A DNA stretch of 64,000 nt from an uncultured Desulfobacteraceae bacterium (lineage in GTDB: Bacteria > Desulfobacterota > Desulfobacteria > Desulfobacterales > UBA5852). Below, in pieces: positions 46,852-56,116 of this stretch. The stretch lies in NCBI GenBank assembly GCA_913060875.1, contig CAJXSL010000011.1, positions 110,570-174,569 of the forward strand, given 5' to 3'. A model generated the notes under the pieces. That model was not told the origin of the DNA. It saw only the letters and a program-made list of their open reading frames with translations, and ran no database searches. The position numbers were made by a program, and so were the translations under genes. Numbering within the stretch: the stretch's first letter is position 1; the number at the start of each line of letters is the position of its first letter.

Positions 46852-47120
46852 CCGGGCCCGGAGGACCCGGCTTCGGGTTCCCCCCCGGAAGGGGGGATGC
46901 TCCAATCACGAGAGACAATAGGCGTCAGAAGACAGAATTCAGGAGCCAGAAGGATTTTGATGTCGCTTCGCTCCGTCTTTTGAAAAAAATCGAATGCGCC
47001 GAAGGCGAAAACCTTATTCTGACTTCTGGATTCTGACGCCTGAATTCCTATACGATGATTACGGCGGAACCAATTATCTCTGACCTGGCCCAGAGGACCA
47101 GGTTTTCTGGATCAAATAAA
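46852..47120 (+). repeat. Long dispersed repeat, copy B (about 265 bp)
   Basis: Second copy of the 33042-33300 repeat, same orientation, with a few substitutions and short indels: CCGGGCCCGGAGGACC, CCCCCCC-GGAA-GGGGGG hairpin, GGCGTCAG...CTGACGCC inverted arms and terminal CCTGGCCC-AGAGGACCAGG hairpin. It lies between the MITE and the hybrid kinase stop. Confidence 0.75.
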
Positions 47121-47145
47121 AAGGGAAAAATCATCACCGGCGGTT

Positions 47146-49287
47146 TCAGCCACGCAGTTCTTCCTTGATGGCGTTGCCGAGGGTATCCAGCATGTAGGGT
47201 TTTTTGATATAGGCCCCGGCCCCGAGACGCTGGGCTTCTTTTACCCGTTCCGTCTCGGCAAACCCGCTGGCGATAATGGCTTTTTGCCCCGGATGATGTT
47301 TGAGGATGTTCTGGTAGGTTTGCAGGCCATCCATGCCGTCTCCCATGAGCATGTCGAGAATGACCAAATCCACGGTATGGTCCTGCAAAAAGGCGATTGC
47401 CGCCTCGCCGTTTTCGGCCGTATGGACCTGATAGTTGAGGTGGCCGAGCAGGTGGGTGGCAATCTTGCGCTGGCTTTCCATGTCGTCCACGACCAGGAGC
47501 GTTTCCCGCCGGCCTTTGAGGGACTCCAATCTCAGGCCGTTTTCCTTTTCGGCGGCTGCTTCCCGGGAAATGGGAAAGTATAGGTTGAAGGTCGTGCCCT
47601 TGCCTTTTCCACTGAGCACGTCGATGTAGCCGTGGTGGTCCTGAACGGTACCCCAAACCACCGCCAGCCCGAGCCCCGTACCGCTGCGGCCCATTTTCTT
47701 CTTGGTGTAAAAGGGCTCGAAAATATGATTCAGATCTTCAGGACTGATGCCCTGGCCGCTGTCCTTGACCTGCAGGCGGACATACTCACCCTCATTGACC
47801 GTGTTATAACCCCGGATCGGATATTCCAGAAAGCAGCTTTCAGTGGACACGGTAATGCGCCCGCCTTCGGGTTGGGCTTCCGCCGCGTTGCCGATCAGGT
47901 TCATGAGGGTTTTCTTCAGGTGCACAGAAGATCCCTTGATGTTGAAAAGGTGGGCTTCAAGCTGGAAATCCACCTCGGTGTCCTGGTGATGCGCCAGAAT
48001 CTTCTGGTGCTCCGGGGATGTCTGATAGGATGCAATGATGTCGTTTAGATTGATAACATCCTGGGCCATGACACCGCGACGGGCCAGGGTCAGCAGATCC
48101 TGGACGATGGTGGCGGCCTTCTGACCGGATTCCTTCATGGTTTCGATGGGTCCCCTCAATTGGCTGTCGGCGTCCAGGTCCATGAGCAGCATATCCGGAT
48201 AGCTGACAATACCGGAGAGCACATTGTTCAAATCATGCGCCACACCACCTGCCAACAGCCCCAGGGATTCCATTTTCTTCGACCGTTCCAATTGAGAACG
48301 CAGCTCCTGCTTTTCCTTCTCCGTTTTTTTCCGTTCGGATATATCCCGGGTAACCCCCATAATTCCGGTCGGCAGACCGTCTTCACCAAGGACTAATGAA
48401 GCTGTCACTTCCGTAGGAATCGTGGTGCCGTCCTGTCGGTAAAGGTCGAGTTCCATGGTCACCGAACGGTTATAGCTGCCCCTGCGCTCCCCTTCGGCAA
48501 GGCGGCTTGCCAACAGGCTGCCGGCCATATCGATTGACTCCGGCGGCATGACCTGATCGATCGTCAGCGTTTTCAACGCCTCAAGCGACCAGCCGTGCAT
48601 CTTGACCGCCACCGGACTGATATAAGTGTAGTTAAAATCAAGGTCCATGGTCCAGATCACGTCGTTGATATTGTCGGCCAGCAGACGGTATTGTTCTTCA
48701 CTGGCGCGCAAGGCCTCCTCCGCATGGATTCGTTCATCGATTTCCCGTTTGAGGGCCCGGTTTGACGACAGCAATTCAGCCGTGCGTTCCTGGACGCGCT
48801 CCTCGAGAACCTTCTTCGATTTCAGGACCCGTAAATAAAGAAACACAACCAGATAAATCAACACCACCGCAAAAAAGACATAGGCGTGGATATAGATCGA
48901 ACGGGAAAGCCAGATCGCCTCCACCCAGCCGATGATATTACCCCGGTATTCCACACGGGCCATAAGCGGAACCCTTGGGATTAAATGCAGGCGGATGAGA
49001 AGCGGTTCCAGTCGTCCGGTGCTTTCAGTCCGGATATCCTGGAAAATGTCGCCGTTGTTGTGCGTCACTGTCAGGGATTCGTAACCGTGCGTATCGGCTG
49101 CCAGCGCCAGGTATTCCGAAGCCCCCAGATGATTGTAGTTCCACATGGCATCTTCGATGATGCGGGCATGGGTTTGAATACGTTCCTGGGCCTGATTGAG
49201 GGCGTGTTTTTCATAGCCCAAGACAAACGCACAGAATGTCATGGCCAAGAGGCTCGCGGTCAGAAAATGGATGTGTCGATGCGTCAT
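47146..49287 (-). CDS. Membrane PAS hybrid histidine kinase
   Basis: Kinase of 713 aa: TM1 (about 8-24), a periplasmic segment of about 105 aa, TM2 (about 134-153), coiled coil, PAS domain (about 195-320; YRLLADNINDVIWTMDLDFN), DHp with GGVAHDLNNVLSGIVSYPDM, ATPase domain (NLIGNAAEAQPEGG, DSGQGI, GTGLGLAVVWG) and receiver (LVVDDMES, LDMLMGDGMDG, YIKKPY). Its ATG overlaps the upstream binding-protein stop (ATGA). Kinase core and receiver closely resemble those at 37861, so the two modules are paralogues with different sensor parts. Confidence 0.92.
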   Translation of the reverse strand: MTHRHIHFLTASLLAMTFCAFVLGYEKHALNQAQERIQTHARIIEDAMWNYNHLGASEYLALAADTHGYESLTVTHNNGDIFQDIRTESTGRLEPLLIRLHLIPRVPLMARVEYRGNIIGWVEAIWLSRSIYIHAYVFFAVVLIYLVVFLYLRVLKSKKVLEERVQERTAELLSSNRALKREIDERIHAEEALRASEEQYRLLADNINDVIWTMDLDFNYTYISPVAVKMHGWSLEALKTLTIDQVMPPESIDMAGSLLASRLAEGERRGSYNRSVTMELDLYRQDGTTIPTEVTASLVLGEDGLPTGIMGVTRDISERKKTEKEKQELRSQLERSKKMESLGLLAGGVAHDLNNVLSGIVSYPDMLLMDLDADSQLRGPIETMKESGQKAATIVQDLLTLARRGVMAQDVINLNDIIASYQTSPEHQKILAHHQDTEVDFQLEAHLFNIKGSSVHLKKTLMNLIGNAAEAQPEGGRITVSTESCFLEYPIRGYNTVNEGEYVRLQVKDSGQGISPEDLNHIFEPFYTKKKMGRSGTGLGLAVVWGTVQDHHGYIDVLSGKGKGTTFNLYFPISREAAAEKENGLRLESLKGRRETLLVVDDMESQRKIATHLLGHLNYQVHTAENGEAAIAFLQDHTVDLVILDMLMGDGMDGLQTYQNILKHHPGQKAIIASGFAETERVKEAQRLGAGAYIKKPYMLDTLGNAIKEELRG

Positions 49288-50141
49288 AGAAGAATACCCA
49301 TGGCCTCAGGATTGGCCTCTATGGTGCCCATCAGGTACTTCTTTATGGCACGGTTCAGTCGTAAGAGGCTCACCTCATCGATTTTACGGCTGCAAATGAG
49401 AAAACGCTTGTTGCCGGCCGGCATATCAGTGAAATGGATGATTTTGAAATCTTTCATCGGCAGGCCGGAGCATAAGATTAAATCTTCCGCTTCTTCCTTG
49501 GATATAAAAAAATAGTCCGCTCGATGGGTATGGATCATTTTTATCATACTGGTGTTTTCGGCCGTGGTAACGATTTCCCGGGGGGCATACTGCTTTAGTC
49601 TATTATCGATGTATGGCCCGTAAGAATAGCCGTCCTTGCGGAGGAACCGCAAACGACGATTGGCCAGCGTCTGTGCCAGAGTGGCTCCGGGGCGGATTTG
49701 CTCATTGTCGGTTCTGGCAAGGGCCATCATCGGATTGTCCATATATATGGGCAGTGAAAAATTACCGTAGGCTTCCCTTGCGGGTGTCTTGAACCATCCC
49801 ACGGCACAGGCACGTTGCGCATTATCCCGGATGACTTCCAGTTGGCGTTTGGCCGGTATCTTGTGCCAGACGTATGGGATGCCGGCCTCCTTGAATACCC
49901 AGTTGACACGATCGGCAATCATGCCGTGAACTTGTTTGGGCGTCGTTACATAGTAGGGACGCCGCTCGTGATAATAGACGACAATGCTGTCATCCGGTGG
50001 CGTAGCCGCCTGGCGTGACGCCGTGTTAAGGGCCTGCAAGGGCGCGGCCTGGGGATACAATGATGATCGCCCCATATAAACGGCGGCTATCCCTAAGGGC
50101 ACCAACAGCGAGAATAGGATGATGGTGGTTCGGTTTTTCAT
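49284..50141 (-). CDS. Periplasmic binding protein-like partner of the hybrid kinase
   Basis: Protein of about 285 aa with an N-terminal signal or anchor (TTIILFSLLVPLGIAAVYMG) and a family 3 binding-protein-like fold (IVVYYHERRPYYVTTPKQVH, NMKN-initiated start at 50141). TLANRRLRFLRKDGYSYGPY and ACAVGWFKTPAREAYGNFS resemble the two lobes of amino-acid binding proteins. The start is uncertain; ATG 50213 would add 24 residues and neither has a good ribosome site. Its stop overlaps the kinase start, so it likely presents a ligand signal to that kinase. Confidence 0.8.
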   Translation of the reverse strand: MKNRTTIILFSLLVPLGIAAVYMGRSSLYPQAAPLQALNTASRQAATPPDDSIVVYYHERRPYYVTTPKQVHGMIADRVNWVFKEAGIPYVWHKIPAKRQLEVIRDNAQRACAVGWFKTPAREAYGNFSLPIYMDNPMMALARTDNEQIRPGATLAQTLANRRLRFLRKDGYSYGPYIDNRLKQYAPREIVTTAENTSMIKMIHTHRADYFFISKEEAEDLILCSGLPMKDFKIIHFTDMPAGNKRFLICSRKIDEVSLLRLNRAIKKYLMGTIEANPEAMGILL

Positions 50142-50487
50142 ATTTTCAACAGTACGAACGGTTCGGCCCTGCAGTTTCGGGAATGCCGCTTTTTTCTTAC
50201 CCGATACGGCCATGCCGTAGCGTTAATAAAATGCCATGGCACCGATCGGCAGGCCGGCAGGGCGTTCACATCTATATATCGGCAACTTCCCGCAATTCTA
50301 AAACTTTTTCTGCAAAGCAGGGAAGGGCAATATCCGTTTGCAGGGGATTGGGAAAGCATCGGAAAAAGCCGAAACGGGGCCATAACCCAGCCCGGCTCCG
50401 GCTTTATAACTTCGAGAGGTCCAACTTCAGGGGTGATCACGTCTGAAAGGCGTCTTCCCCATTAAAAAACCATCTCCGACTACGGCC

Positions 50488-51027
50488 TTATTCCCCTTCA
50501 CCGCTGACGGCAAACCCGCTTTTCCCCAGTCCGGTTGAGGAAGGTGTTCCCGCAATCTTGGCCAGGTAGGTGTCCCCCAGCTTTTTGATATGACCATCGA
50601 CACTGTCGAAATAGTTGAAGTGAATCTGCTCCTCGTCGATAATGTCTTCGAAAATCTTCATGCTGATGCTGTCGCCATTATCCCGGCACACCAGGGCAAA
50701 CTGGTTGTATACATCGATGGTATCGTCCTCCAGTTTGGCATCATATGGGAACATGCCTTCCACCTTCTGCCCTTTGGCGATCTTGCCGTCGTGGCCGGTC
50801 ACCGGTTCGCCCCCCAGTTCCTTGACGCGTTCGGCAAACTGCTCGGCATGCCGCATCTCGTCAATGGCGATCAGCTTCATTTTGGCAGCCAGTTCGCCAT
50901 AATCCATATCGTCCAGGTTGTAATGCTGGTTCATGTATTGGTGAATGGCCTCAAGTTCCATGGCACGGGCCTTGTTGAGCACTTCGATGACTTTTTTTCT
51001 GCGTGTCTCTTTGGATGCTTTCGGCAT
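50488..51027 (-). CDS. Bacterioferritin/ferritin-like di-iron protein
   Basis: Ferritin-superfamily protein of 179 aa. Four-helix bundle with di-iron ligands recognisable in ARAMELEAIHQYMNQHY, IAIDEMRHAEQFAERV (ExxH) and IFEDIIDEEQIHFNYFDSV (ExxH). The C-terminal tail is Gly/Ser rich. It should bind or oxidise iron, storing it or detoxifying peroxide. AGGAGGTTACGC precedes the ATG. A Fur-family regulator gene lies just upstream on the same strand, 262 nt away, with its own Fur-type box. Confidence 0.9.
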   Translation of the reverse strand: MPKASKETRRKKVIEVLNKARAMELEAIHQYMNQHYNLDDMDYGELAAKMKLIAIDEMRHAEQFAERVKELGGEPVTGHDGKIAKGQKVEGMFPYDAKLEDDTIDVYNQFALVCRDNGDSISMKIFEDIIDEEQIHFNYFDSVDGHIKKLGDTYLAKIAGTPSSTGLGKSGFAVSGEGE

Positions 51028-51289
51028 GCGTAACCTCCTTGGGTTGAAATGGACATTGGTTTTTATGGCTTCAAACTCTGACCGCTGAGTTGACCGGATT
51101 GTCGGTAGCCGTCAATTGCACGGGCGTGTGGTGGATAGGCCAATCCACGTCGGGAAAGATGACAGTTGCTGTTAATGGCCCATAACAAATCACAAGGCAG
51201 AAAACAAATCCTCACCGCCCGATGGATAATTCGCATAGAAAAATGTGGTAATTTATTGCAGACAATGATCGATTAAAAACAAGAAAGAA

Positions 51290-51745
51290 TCAATCCGCGT
51301 CTTGGCTGGATAGGCATTCCTCGCAAAGGCCGAAAAAATCCATCCGATGGGTCAATATCTTGAAACCGCTGGCTGCGGCAACCTCCTGGGTGAGATCCTG
51401 CAGCCCCGTGAGGTTCGGGTCGATGATTTTTTTGCAACGCACGCAAATGACGTGGGGGTGCGGGTAGGGTTTGTTGCCGTCATAACGGTTGCCCCCCTCG
51501 GGGAACCCCAGCTCAAGCACCTCCCCCAGGGATTTAATGAGCATCACGTTCCGGTAGACCGTGGCGAGGCTCATGGTGGGGAAATCCTCTTTCAACTGCT
51601 CGTAGATGGATTCAACCCCGGGGTGCCCCTCACTTTTGGCCAGGATCCTGGCAACCGCCAGGCGCTGGGGCGTAAGCTTGTGATTGTTCTCCCGGAATTT
51701 GCGAATGATCGTATCGTATCGTTTTTGTGGATCGTTGTGCGTCAC
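51290..51745 (-). CDS. Fur-family regulator, PerR-like
   Basis: Regulator of 151 aa. GTG at 51745 (AGGACG upstream) is chosen; the track TTG at 51775 adds ten residues with no ribosome site. The winged helix reads KLTPQRLAVARILAKSEGHPGVESIYEQL with MSLATVYRNVMLI. The dimer domain has HPHVICVRCKKIID and CEECL, the structural Cys4 zinc site. The HPH and Asp/His pattern resembles PerR. It likely represses peroxide or iron genes, including itself through the Fur-type box at 51781 and perhaps the ferritin-like gene downstream. Confidence 0.86.
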   Translation of the reverse strand: MTHNDPQKRYDTIIRKFRENNHKLTPQRLAVARILAKSEGHPGVESIYEQLKEDFPTMSLATVYRNVMLIKSLGEVLELGFPEGGNRYDGNKPYPHPHVICVRCKKIIDPNLTGLQDLTQEVAAASGFKILTHRMDFFGLCEECLSSQDAD

Positions 51746-51780
51746 GCCAACCGTCCTGACATTTGAGATAACCAACTATT

Positions 51781-51795
51781 CAATAATTATTATCA
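51781..51795 (-). promoter_or_regulatory. Fur/PerR-type 7-1-7 box
   Basis: On the minus strand TGATAAT-A-ATTATTG matches the 7-1-7 Fur consensus TGATAATnATTATCA at 13 of 14 defined positions or nearly so (two changes at the right end). It lies 36 nt before the regulator start, fitting autoregulation. Confidence 0.6.
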
Positions 51796-51995
51796 TTTAC
51801 CTTTTTATGACCGCATTGTCAATCTGGAAAATATCCGCAAGCAAGCGGGTGTCCATCGCGGTGACGTTCCCCCCCTCGAGGTAAAAGGTTTGATTGATTG
51901 GCCTATCTATGCCAGATTAATGGCATCAGGGATTTCGACGTTAAGCGGTCCCGCCATTCCAACCAATCATTCTCATCATGCAACGGGAATGTCCC

Positions 51996-52895
51996 ATGTC
52001 GCAAGAAAACGAAACCATATCCATCGACGCGCCTGTCGATTTATATGACGGCATCGCCCTTAACCCGCCAGCCCTGGTGGTGGTTTATGGCAGCAACCTT
52101 GGCAAGGCCTACTATCTTCAGCAAGAGGTCCAGGTCATCGGGCGCGCCCTGGCGGCCGACATCCACCTCGACGAAGACAGCGTTTCGCGGGAGCATGCCC
52201 GCGTCAGGATCGAACGCAATGCGACCACGGTCTCGGATCTTGGTTCAACCAACGGGGTTTTCGTGAACGGACACCGTGTGCATGAGGCGCAGCTGAAGGA
52301 CGGGGACCGGCTGCATCTGGGCGAGACCATTCTCAAGTACATTTCCGGATCGAGCTCGGAAACCCGTTTTCTCGAAGATGTCTATCGGCTCATGACGGTG
52401 GACGACTTGACCCAGGCCTTCAACCGACAGTATTTTCAGGAATCATTGAAACGCGAGATCAGCCGCGTGGTACGCTACCGGCGCAGCCTGTCGCTTGCCA
52501 TGCTGGACATCGACCAGTTCAAGATGATCAACGACGCGTTCGGACACCTGGCCGGCGACGAAATCCTGAAAGCTTTCGTGGCGCTGGTCAGTCGCAACAT
52601 TCGCCAGTCCGACCTGTTGGCGCGCTACGGGGGTGACGAGTTTGCCATTATCCTTCCCGAAGCCGGGCCGGATGCCGCTTTGAAGTTCTGTGAAAAACTG
52701 CGTGCCATGGTGGCGGTCCACGATTTTCAGTTCCAGGGGCAAGCCATCGAAGTGACCACCAGCATCGGTCTCCAGAGCTATGAGCACACGGATGGCGACA
52801 AGACGGTCCGCCAATTGGTGGCCGCCGCCGATGCCCGCCTTTACGAAGCCAAAAAAACCGGACGCAACCGAATCTGCACAGGACGGTTTATCTGA
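51996..52895 (+). CDS. FHA-GGDEF diguanylate cyclase
   Basis: Protein of 299 aa from ATG 51996. The N-terminal FHA domain (about 35-110) has IGRALAADIHLDEDSVSREHARVRI and STNGVFVNG, which binds phospho-threonine. The C-terminal GGDEF domain is intact (RYGGDEFAIILPEAG; DIDQFKMINDAFGHLAGD). An RQSD motif five residues before GGDEF is the product-inhibition I-site. It should make cyclic di-GMP under control of a Ser/Thr-kinase signal. It stands alone. Confidence 0.92.
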   Translation: MSQENETISIDAPVDLYDGIALNPPALVVVYGSNLGKAYYLQQEVQVIGRALAADIHLDEDSVSREHARVRIERNATTVSDLGSTNGVFVNGHRVHEAQLKDGDRLHLGETILKYISGSSSETRFLEDVYRLMTVDDLTQAFNRQYFQESLKREISRVVRYRRSLSLAMLDIDQFKMINDAFGHLAGDEILKAFVALVSRNIRQSDLLARYGGDEFAIILPEAGPDAALKFCEKLRAMVAVHDFQFQGQAIEVTTSIGLQSYEHTDGDKTVRQLVAAADARLYEAKKTGRNRICTGRFI

Positions 52896-53186
52896 AAGTT
52901 TGAAACAACTTCGATGGAAATGCTTGGCGCATTTCAGACCACGGCTGCAACGCAAATAAAACGATCCCAATTCTGTTGACCGGCATCTTCGTATACACCC
53001 GGCGAATCCAACAGCCATCACCGACAAATGTACCGCACCTCCAGCACTGGTTTTTCGTTTTCCTTGGCCGATTTTACCGCGGTTTCAAGCCTTATTGAGT
53101 TTGGCTGAAAAACTGGAATGTTTTCGACATGCCTTGCAACGCCGGAACGTTCGGCCGGAAATCAAACCTTGGGAGGGAACAAACGC

Positions 53187-54635
53187 ATGCCTGCAATGAT
53201 GCCCCGCAATTACAGACAAACCGTTCCCTGGATCTTAGCCATCGTCGTCGGCTTTTCAATGCTTGCCTGTACGGCCGCCATCCCACCGAAACCCGAGCAA
53301 CCCCGCGCCTATGTCATGACCGAAATCGAACTGCAGTCGGAACTCATGGGATTCGCCGACCGCTTTGCCACGTTTATGCTCCAGGCCATCGAAGACTTCC
53401 AGACGGGCCAACCATTGCCGGACCAGCGACGGATCGTGCTCGGGGACACAGTGCTCACCATCGCTTCCGTGTACACGATCGCGGCCGAACCCAATCCCGA
53501 CATTGCCTTGCTGGATATGGTCGCCATGGTGACCCTGGGCCGCATGATCTATGAAGAGCACTGGCTGAATCAAATGGGGAGCAAAATCGAACCGATCATC
53601 AAAGGCCTGCGCACAGCCGAAGACGATGTTTGGCAGCTTGCCGCGCGCATTCTGGACGTTGAAAAGCAGGGGGATCTCCAGGGGATCATCCTGGAATGGC
53701 GGCGCGCCAACCCCGAAGTGCTCTCATTCAGTTTGCTGCGCTTCAGCGACTACGCCACGGAACGGAAAAAATCTACCATGACGCAGCAAGCGCCCCAGGT
53801 CAGCGGTCTGTTCCAGTCTGTCCAGCAGGCCACCCAGGAAGTGGAGGAAACCCGCCTGCTGGCGGAGCGTTCCTTGTTTCTGGCCACCCGCATGCCGCTG
53901 CTGACCGGCTATTTCGCCGATGTCTGGCTTTCACAAATGACGTTGAACCCCCAAGCCCATGATCTTCTGGCCAATCTTGACCGCATGGCCGCCTTCTCGG
54001 AAAGGATGGCCGCCGTAGCCGAAAAATTTCCACAGGATATTGCCACGATCCGGGAAAACCTTCTTCGTCAGGCCGCCGAAGAACTCGACCGGCTCGGCCA
54101 AAAGCATATCGAACTTCTCGCGGTGAAAATTGGAGATGAACGGGAGGCGGCCATCCGGCAATTCATGGCCGCATTGGGCCGGGAACGGCAGCAGGCCATC
54201 CAGGATTTGGTCAGGGAAGAAAAACGCCTGGGGCGAATGCTGGCCGACCTGCGCCTGACCTTAGAGGAAAGCAGTCGTGTCATGGGGGCTATAAACCTGT
54301 TTATGGAGCGTCTGATTCAGCTGGAAATGGAGGAGGATCTCGATGACGATCCCTTCGACATCAGGGAATATGCGCAAACGGCCACCAATGTCGGCCGTGC
54401 GGCCAGGGACTTGAATACGCTGATCAGCACCTTTGAAGCCCTATTGAACTCGCCGGGATGGGAAATTCTTCTGCCACGTCTGGAGGACGCCATCAATCGC
54501 GTCGGATCCGAAGGTGAGGAACTGATCGATCACAGCTTCAAACAGGCCGCCCTCTTGATTTTGATCTTCCTGGTCGGATATGTATTGGCGCGTATCATGG
54601 TGGACAGATGGATGCGTCCACGAAATTCCGGGTGA
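53187..54635 (+). CDS. Hypothetical coiled-coil lipoprotein with C-terminal membrane helix
   Basis: Protein of 482 aa from ATG 53187 (GGGAGGGAAC upstream; track start 23 codons early). Lipobox MLAC near residue 25, then a long, mostly helical region with several predicted coiled coils (SLFLATRMPLLTGYFADVWL is a hydrophobic break; EEKRLGRMLADLRLTLEESS) and a C-terminal hydrophobic helix (AALLILIFLVGYVLARIMVD) followed by a basic tail. Topology suggests a lipid- and helix-anchored periplasmic spacer. No family is recognised and no function is offered. Confidence 0.75.
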   Translation: MPAMMPRNYRQTVPWILAIVVGFSMLACTAAIPPKPEQPRAYVMTEIELQSELMGFADRFATFMLQAIEDFQTGQPLPDQRRIVLGDTVLTIASVYTIAAEPNPDIALLDMVAMVTLGRMIYEEHWLNQMGSKIEPIIKGLRTAEDDVWQLAARILDVEKQGDLQGIILEWRRANPEVLSFSLLRFSDYATERKKSTMTQQAPQVSGLFQSVQQATQEVEETRLLAERSLFLATRMPLLTGYFADVWLSQMTLNPQAHDLLANLDRMAAFSERMAAVAEKFPQDIATIRENLLRQAAEELDRLGQKHIELLAVKIGDEREAAIRQFMAALGRERQQAIQDLVREEKRLGRMLADLRLTLEESSRVMGAINLFMERLIQLEMEEDLDDDPFDIREYAQTATNVGRAARDLNTLISTFEALLNSPGWEILLPRLEDAINRVGSEGEELIDHSFKQAALLILIFLVGYVLARIMVDRWMRPRNSG

Positions 54636-54904
54636 CATCTACCCAGCACATGGCACCGTTAGGCGCCTATTGAGAAAAATCCGGAGACCGGGTATGCATG
54701 ACAGACGCCTATCCCCAATATTTCATAAAAACAGCCTGCGGGCGCACCCGAGATGCCCATTGGACCCGTTATCAGGGGCTTGCGGTAGCAGAAGTACAGC
54801 AGCGCACCTGATACCGTCAAATGACATCGCGAACGCGTGAAATATTCCGGATAGAAGAGAACCATTGTCTTCTCCCTCTATTCATCTTAGCAAAGGAGCC
54901 CCTG

Positions 54905-55705
54905 ATGCGAAAAACGACCGTTGGCCTTGTATGCGTATGCCTGTCCGTTCTTCTGATAAGCGTTCACGCCGCAGCCGGACCGGTGCTGGACCGTATTCTG
55001 GAAAAAGGCGAGCTGGTGGTGGGAACCAGCGGTCAGCAGCCCCCCATGACCGTAAGAGCCAAGAGTGGGGAGATCATCGGGCTGGATATCGATATTGCCA
55101 GGGCCGTGGCCCAGGGAATGGGGATTGACGTTAAGTTCGTAACGCTGCCCTTTGCCGAATTGCTGCCGAATCTGGAAGCCGGCAAGGTCGACATGGTGAT
55201 TTCGGGCATGACGATCACCCCGAACCGCAATCGGAATGTCGCCTTTGTGGGGCCCTATTACGTTTCCGGAAAAGGCATCCTGGCCTTGGAAAAACGCTAT
55301 GCCGAACTGCAGGATGCGAACGGTCTGAACGCCCCGGAAGTGGTCGTGGCCACTCTGGAGAATTCCACCAGCCAAAAATTTGCCGAAACGCTCATGCCCA
55401 AGGCCAAACTGGCTCTCTCCCCATCCTATGACGGGGCCGTCGACCTTCTCCTGAACAGCAAAGCGGATGTCATGGTGGCCGACCTGCCTTTTTGCGCCTT
55501 TGCCGCCTACCGCCATCAGGAGAAAGGCCTTTCGGCCGGTAAATCCCCGCTGACCTTCGAGCCCCTGGGCATTGCCATGCCGGAAGATGCCCTGTTGATC
55601 AACTGGGTGCAGAATTTCCTGAATACACTCCAGGGAACCGGACAGTTGAAAAAACTGCATAAAAAGTGGCTGGATGGTGGAAGCTGGATCGAACAAGTGC
55701 CCTAA
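54905..55705 (+). CDS. Orphan amino-acid-type ABC substrate-binding protein
   Basis: Family 3 periplasmic binding protein of 266 aa. ATG 54905 has AAAGGAG upstream and gives a signal peptide (TVGLVCVCLSVLLISVHA, cut after AAAG region). The fold shows ILEKGELVVGTSGQQPPMTV, IGLDIDIARAVAQGMGI, KVDMVISGMTITPNRNRNVA and KADVMVADLPF. It should bind a polar amino acid. No permease or ATPase gene is adjacent and a terminator follows, so it acts with a distant transporter or in sensing. Confidence 0.9.
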   Translation: MRKTTVGLVCVCLSVLLISVHAAAGPVLDRILEKGELVVGTSGQQPPMTVRAKSGEIIGLDIDIARAVAQGMGIDVKFVTLPFAELLPNLEAGKVDMVISGMTITPNRNRNVAFVGPYYVSGKGILALEKRYAELQDANGLNAPEVVVATLENSTSQKFAETLMPKAKLALSPSYDGAVDLLLNSKADVMVADLPFCAFAAYRHQEKGLSAGKSPLTFEPLGIAMPEDALLINWVQNFLNTLQGTGQLKKLHKKWLDGGSWIEQVP

Positions 55706-55765
55706 ACCGGGCGTCATGATAGAACCAGCGGCGGAAGAAAAGGAAGCCATCCTTAAACAATAGAA

Positions 55766-55792
55766 CCCCGGACCGTCAATGCCGATCCGGGG
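55766..55792 (+). terminator. Intrinsic terminator after the binding-protein gene
   Basis: CCCCGGA...TCCGGGG (7-bp stem, 13-nt loop) followed by ACTTTCTCT, 61 nt after the stop codon. Confidence 0.6.
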
Positions 55793-55844
55793 ACTTTCTC
55801 TGTCGTATAGGGTTTATTAACCTGGCAACAAAATATACAAACGC

Positions 55845-56080
55845 ACGTCATCCCGGTGAAAGCCGGGATCTCCATGCAAACCGCCAATTTGCCAATAGAT
55901 TCCGGCTTTCGAGGCTGTGTCGTAATTGACGCGTTAGGGGTTTGGCATCATGGGTCATTCCGGCGGAAGCCGGAATCTGTTGTATAATCATGCCATTCGT
56001 TTGAGGAGATGCCGGCTTTCGCCGGCATGACAGGCAACCCCGTTGAATAGCGACACAATCTCTTCCGCCGGAATGACAAC
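55845..56080. repeat. Cluster of REP-type palindromes
   Basis: Several units of the form GTCATCCCGGTGAAAGCCGG, TCATTCCGGCGGAAGCCGGA, GCCGGCTTTCGCCGGCATGA and TTCCGCCGGAATGACA fill the gap before the chemoreceptor stop. They are of the same family as 31205-31284 and can form stable hairpins that may end transcription from both sides. Confidence 0.7.
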
Positions 56081-56116
56081 CTTGGCATGATCAATCGCCG
56101 GGTTCATAAATGAACG

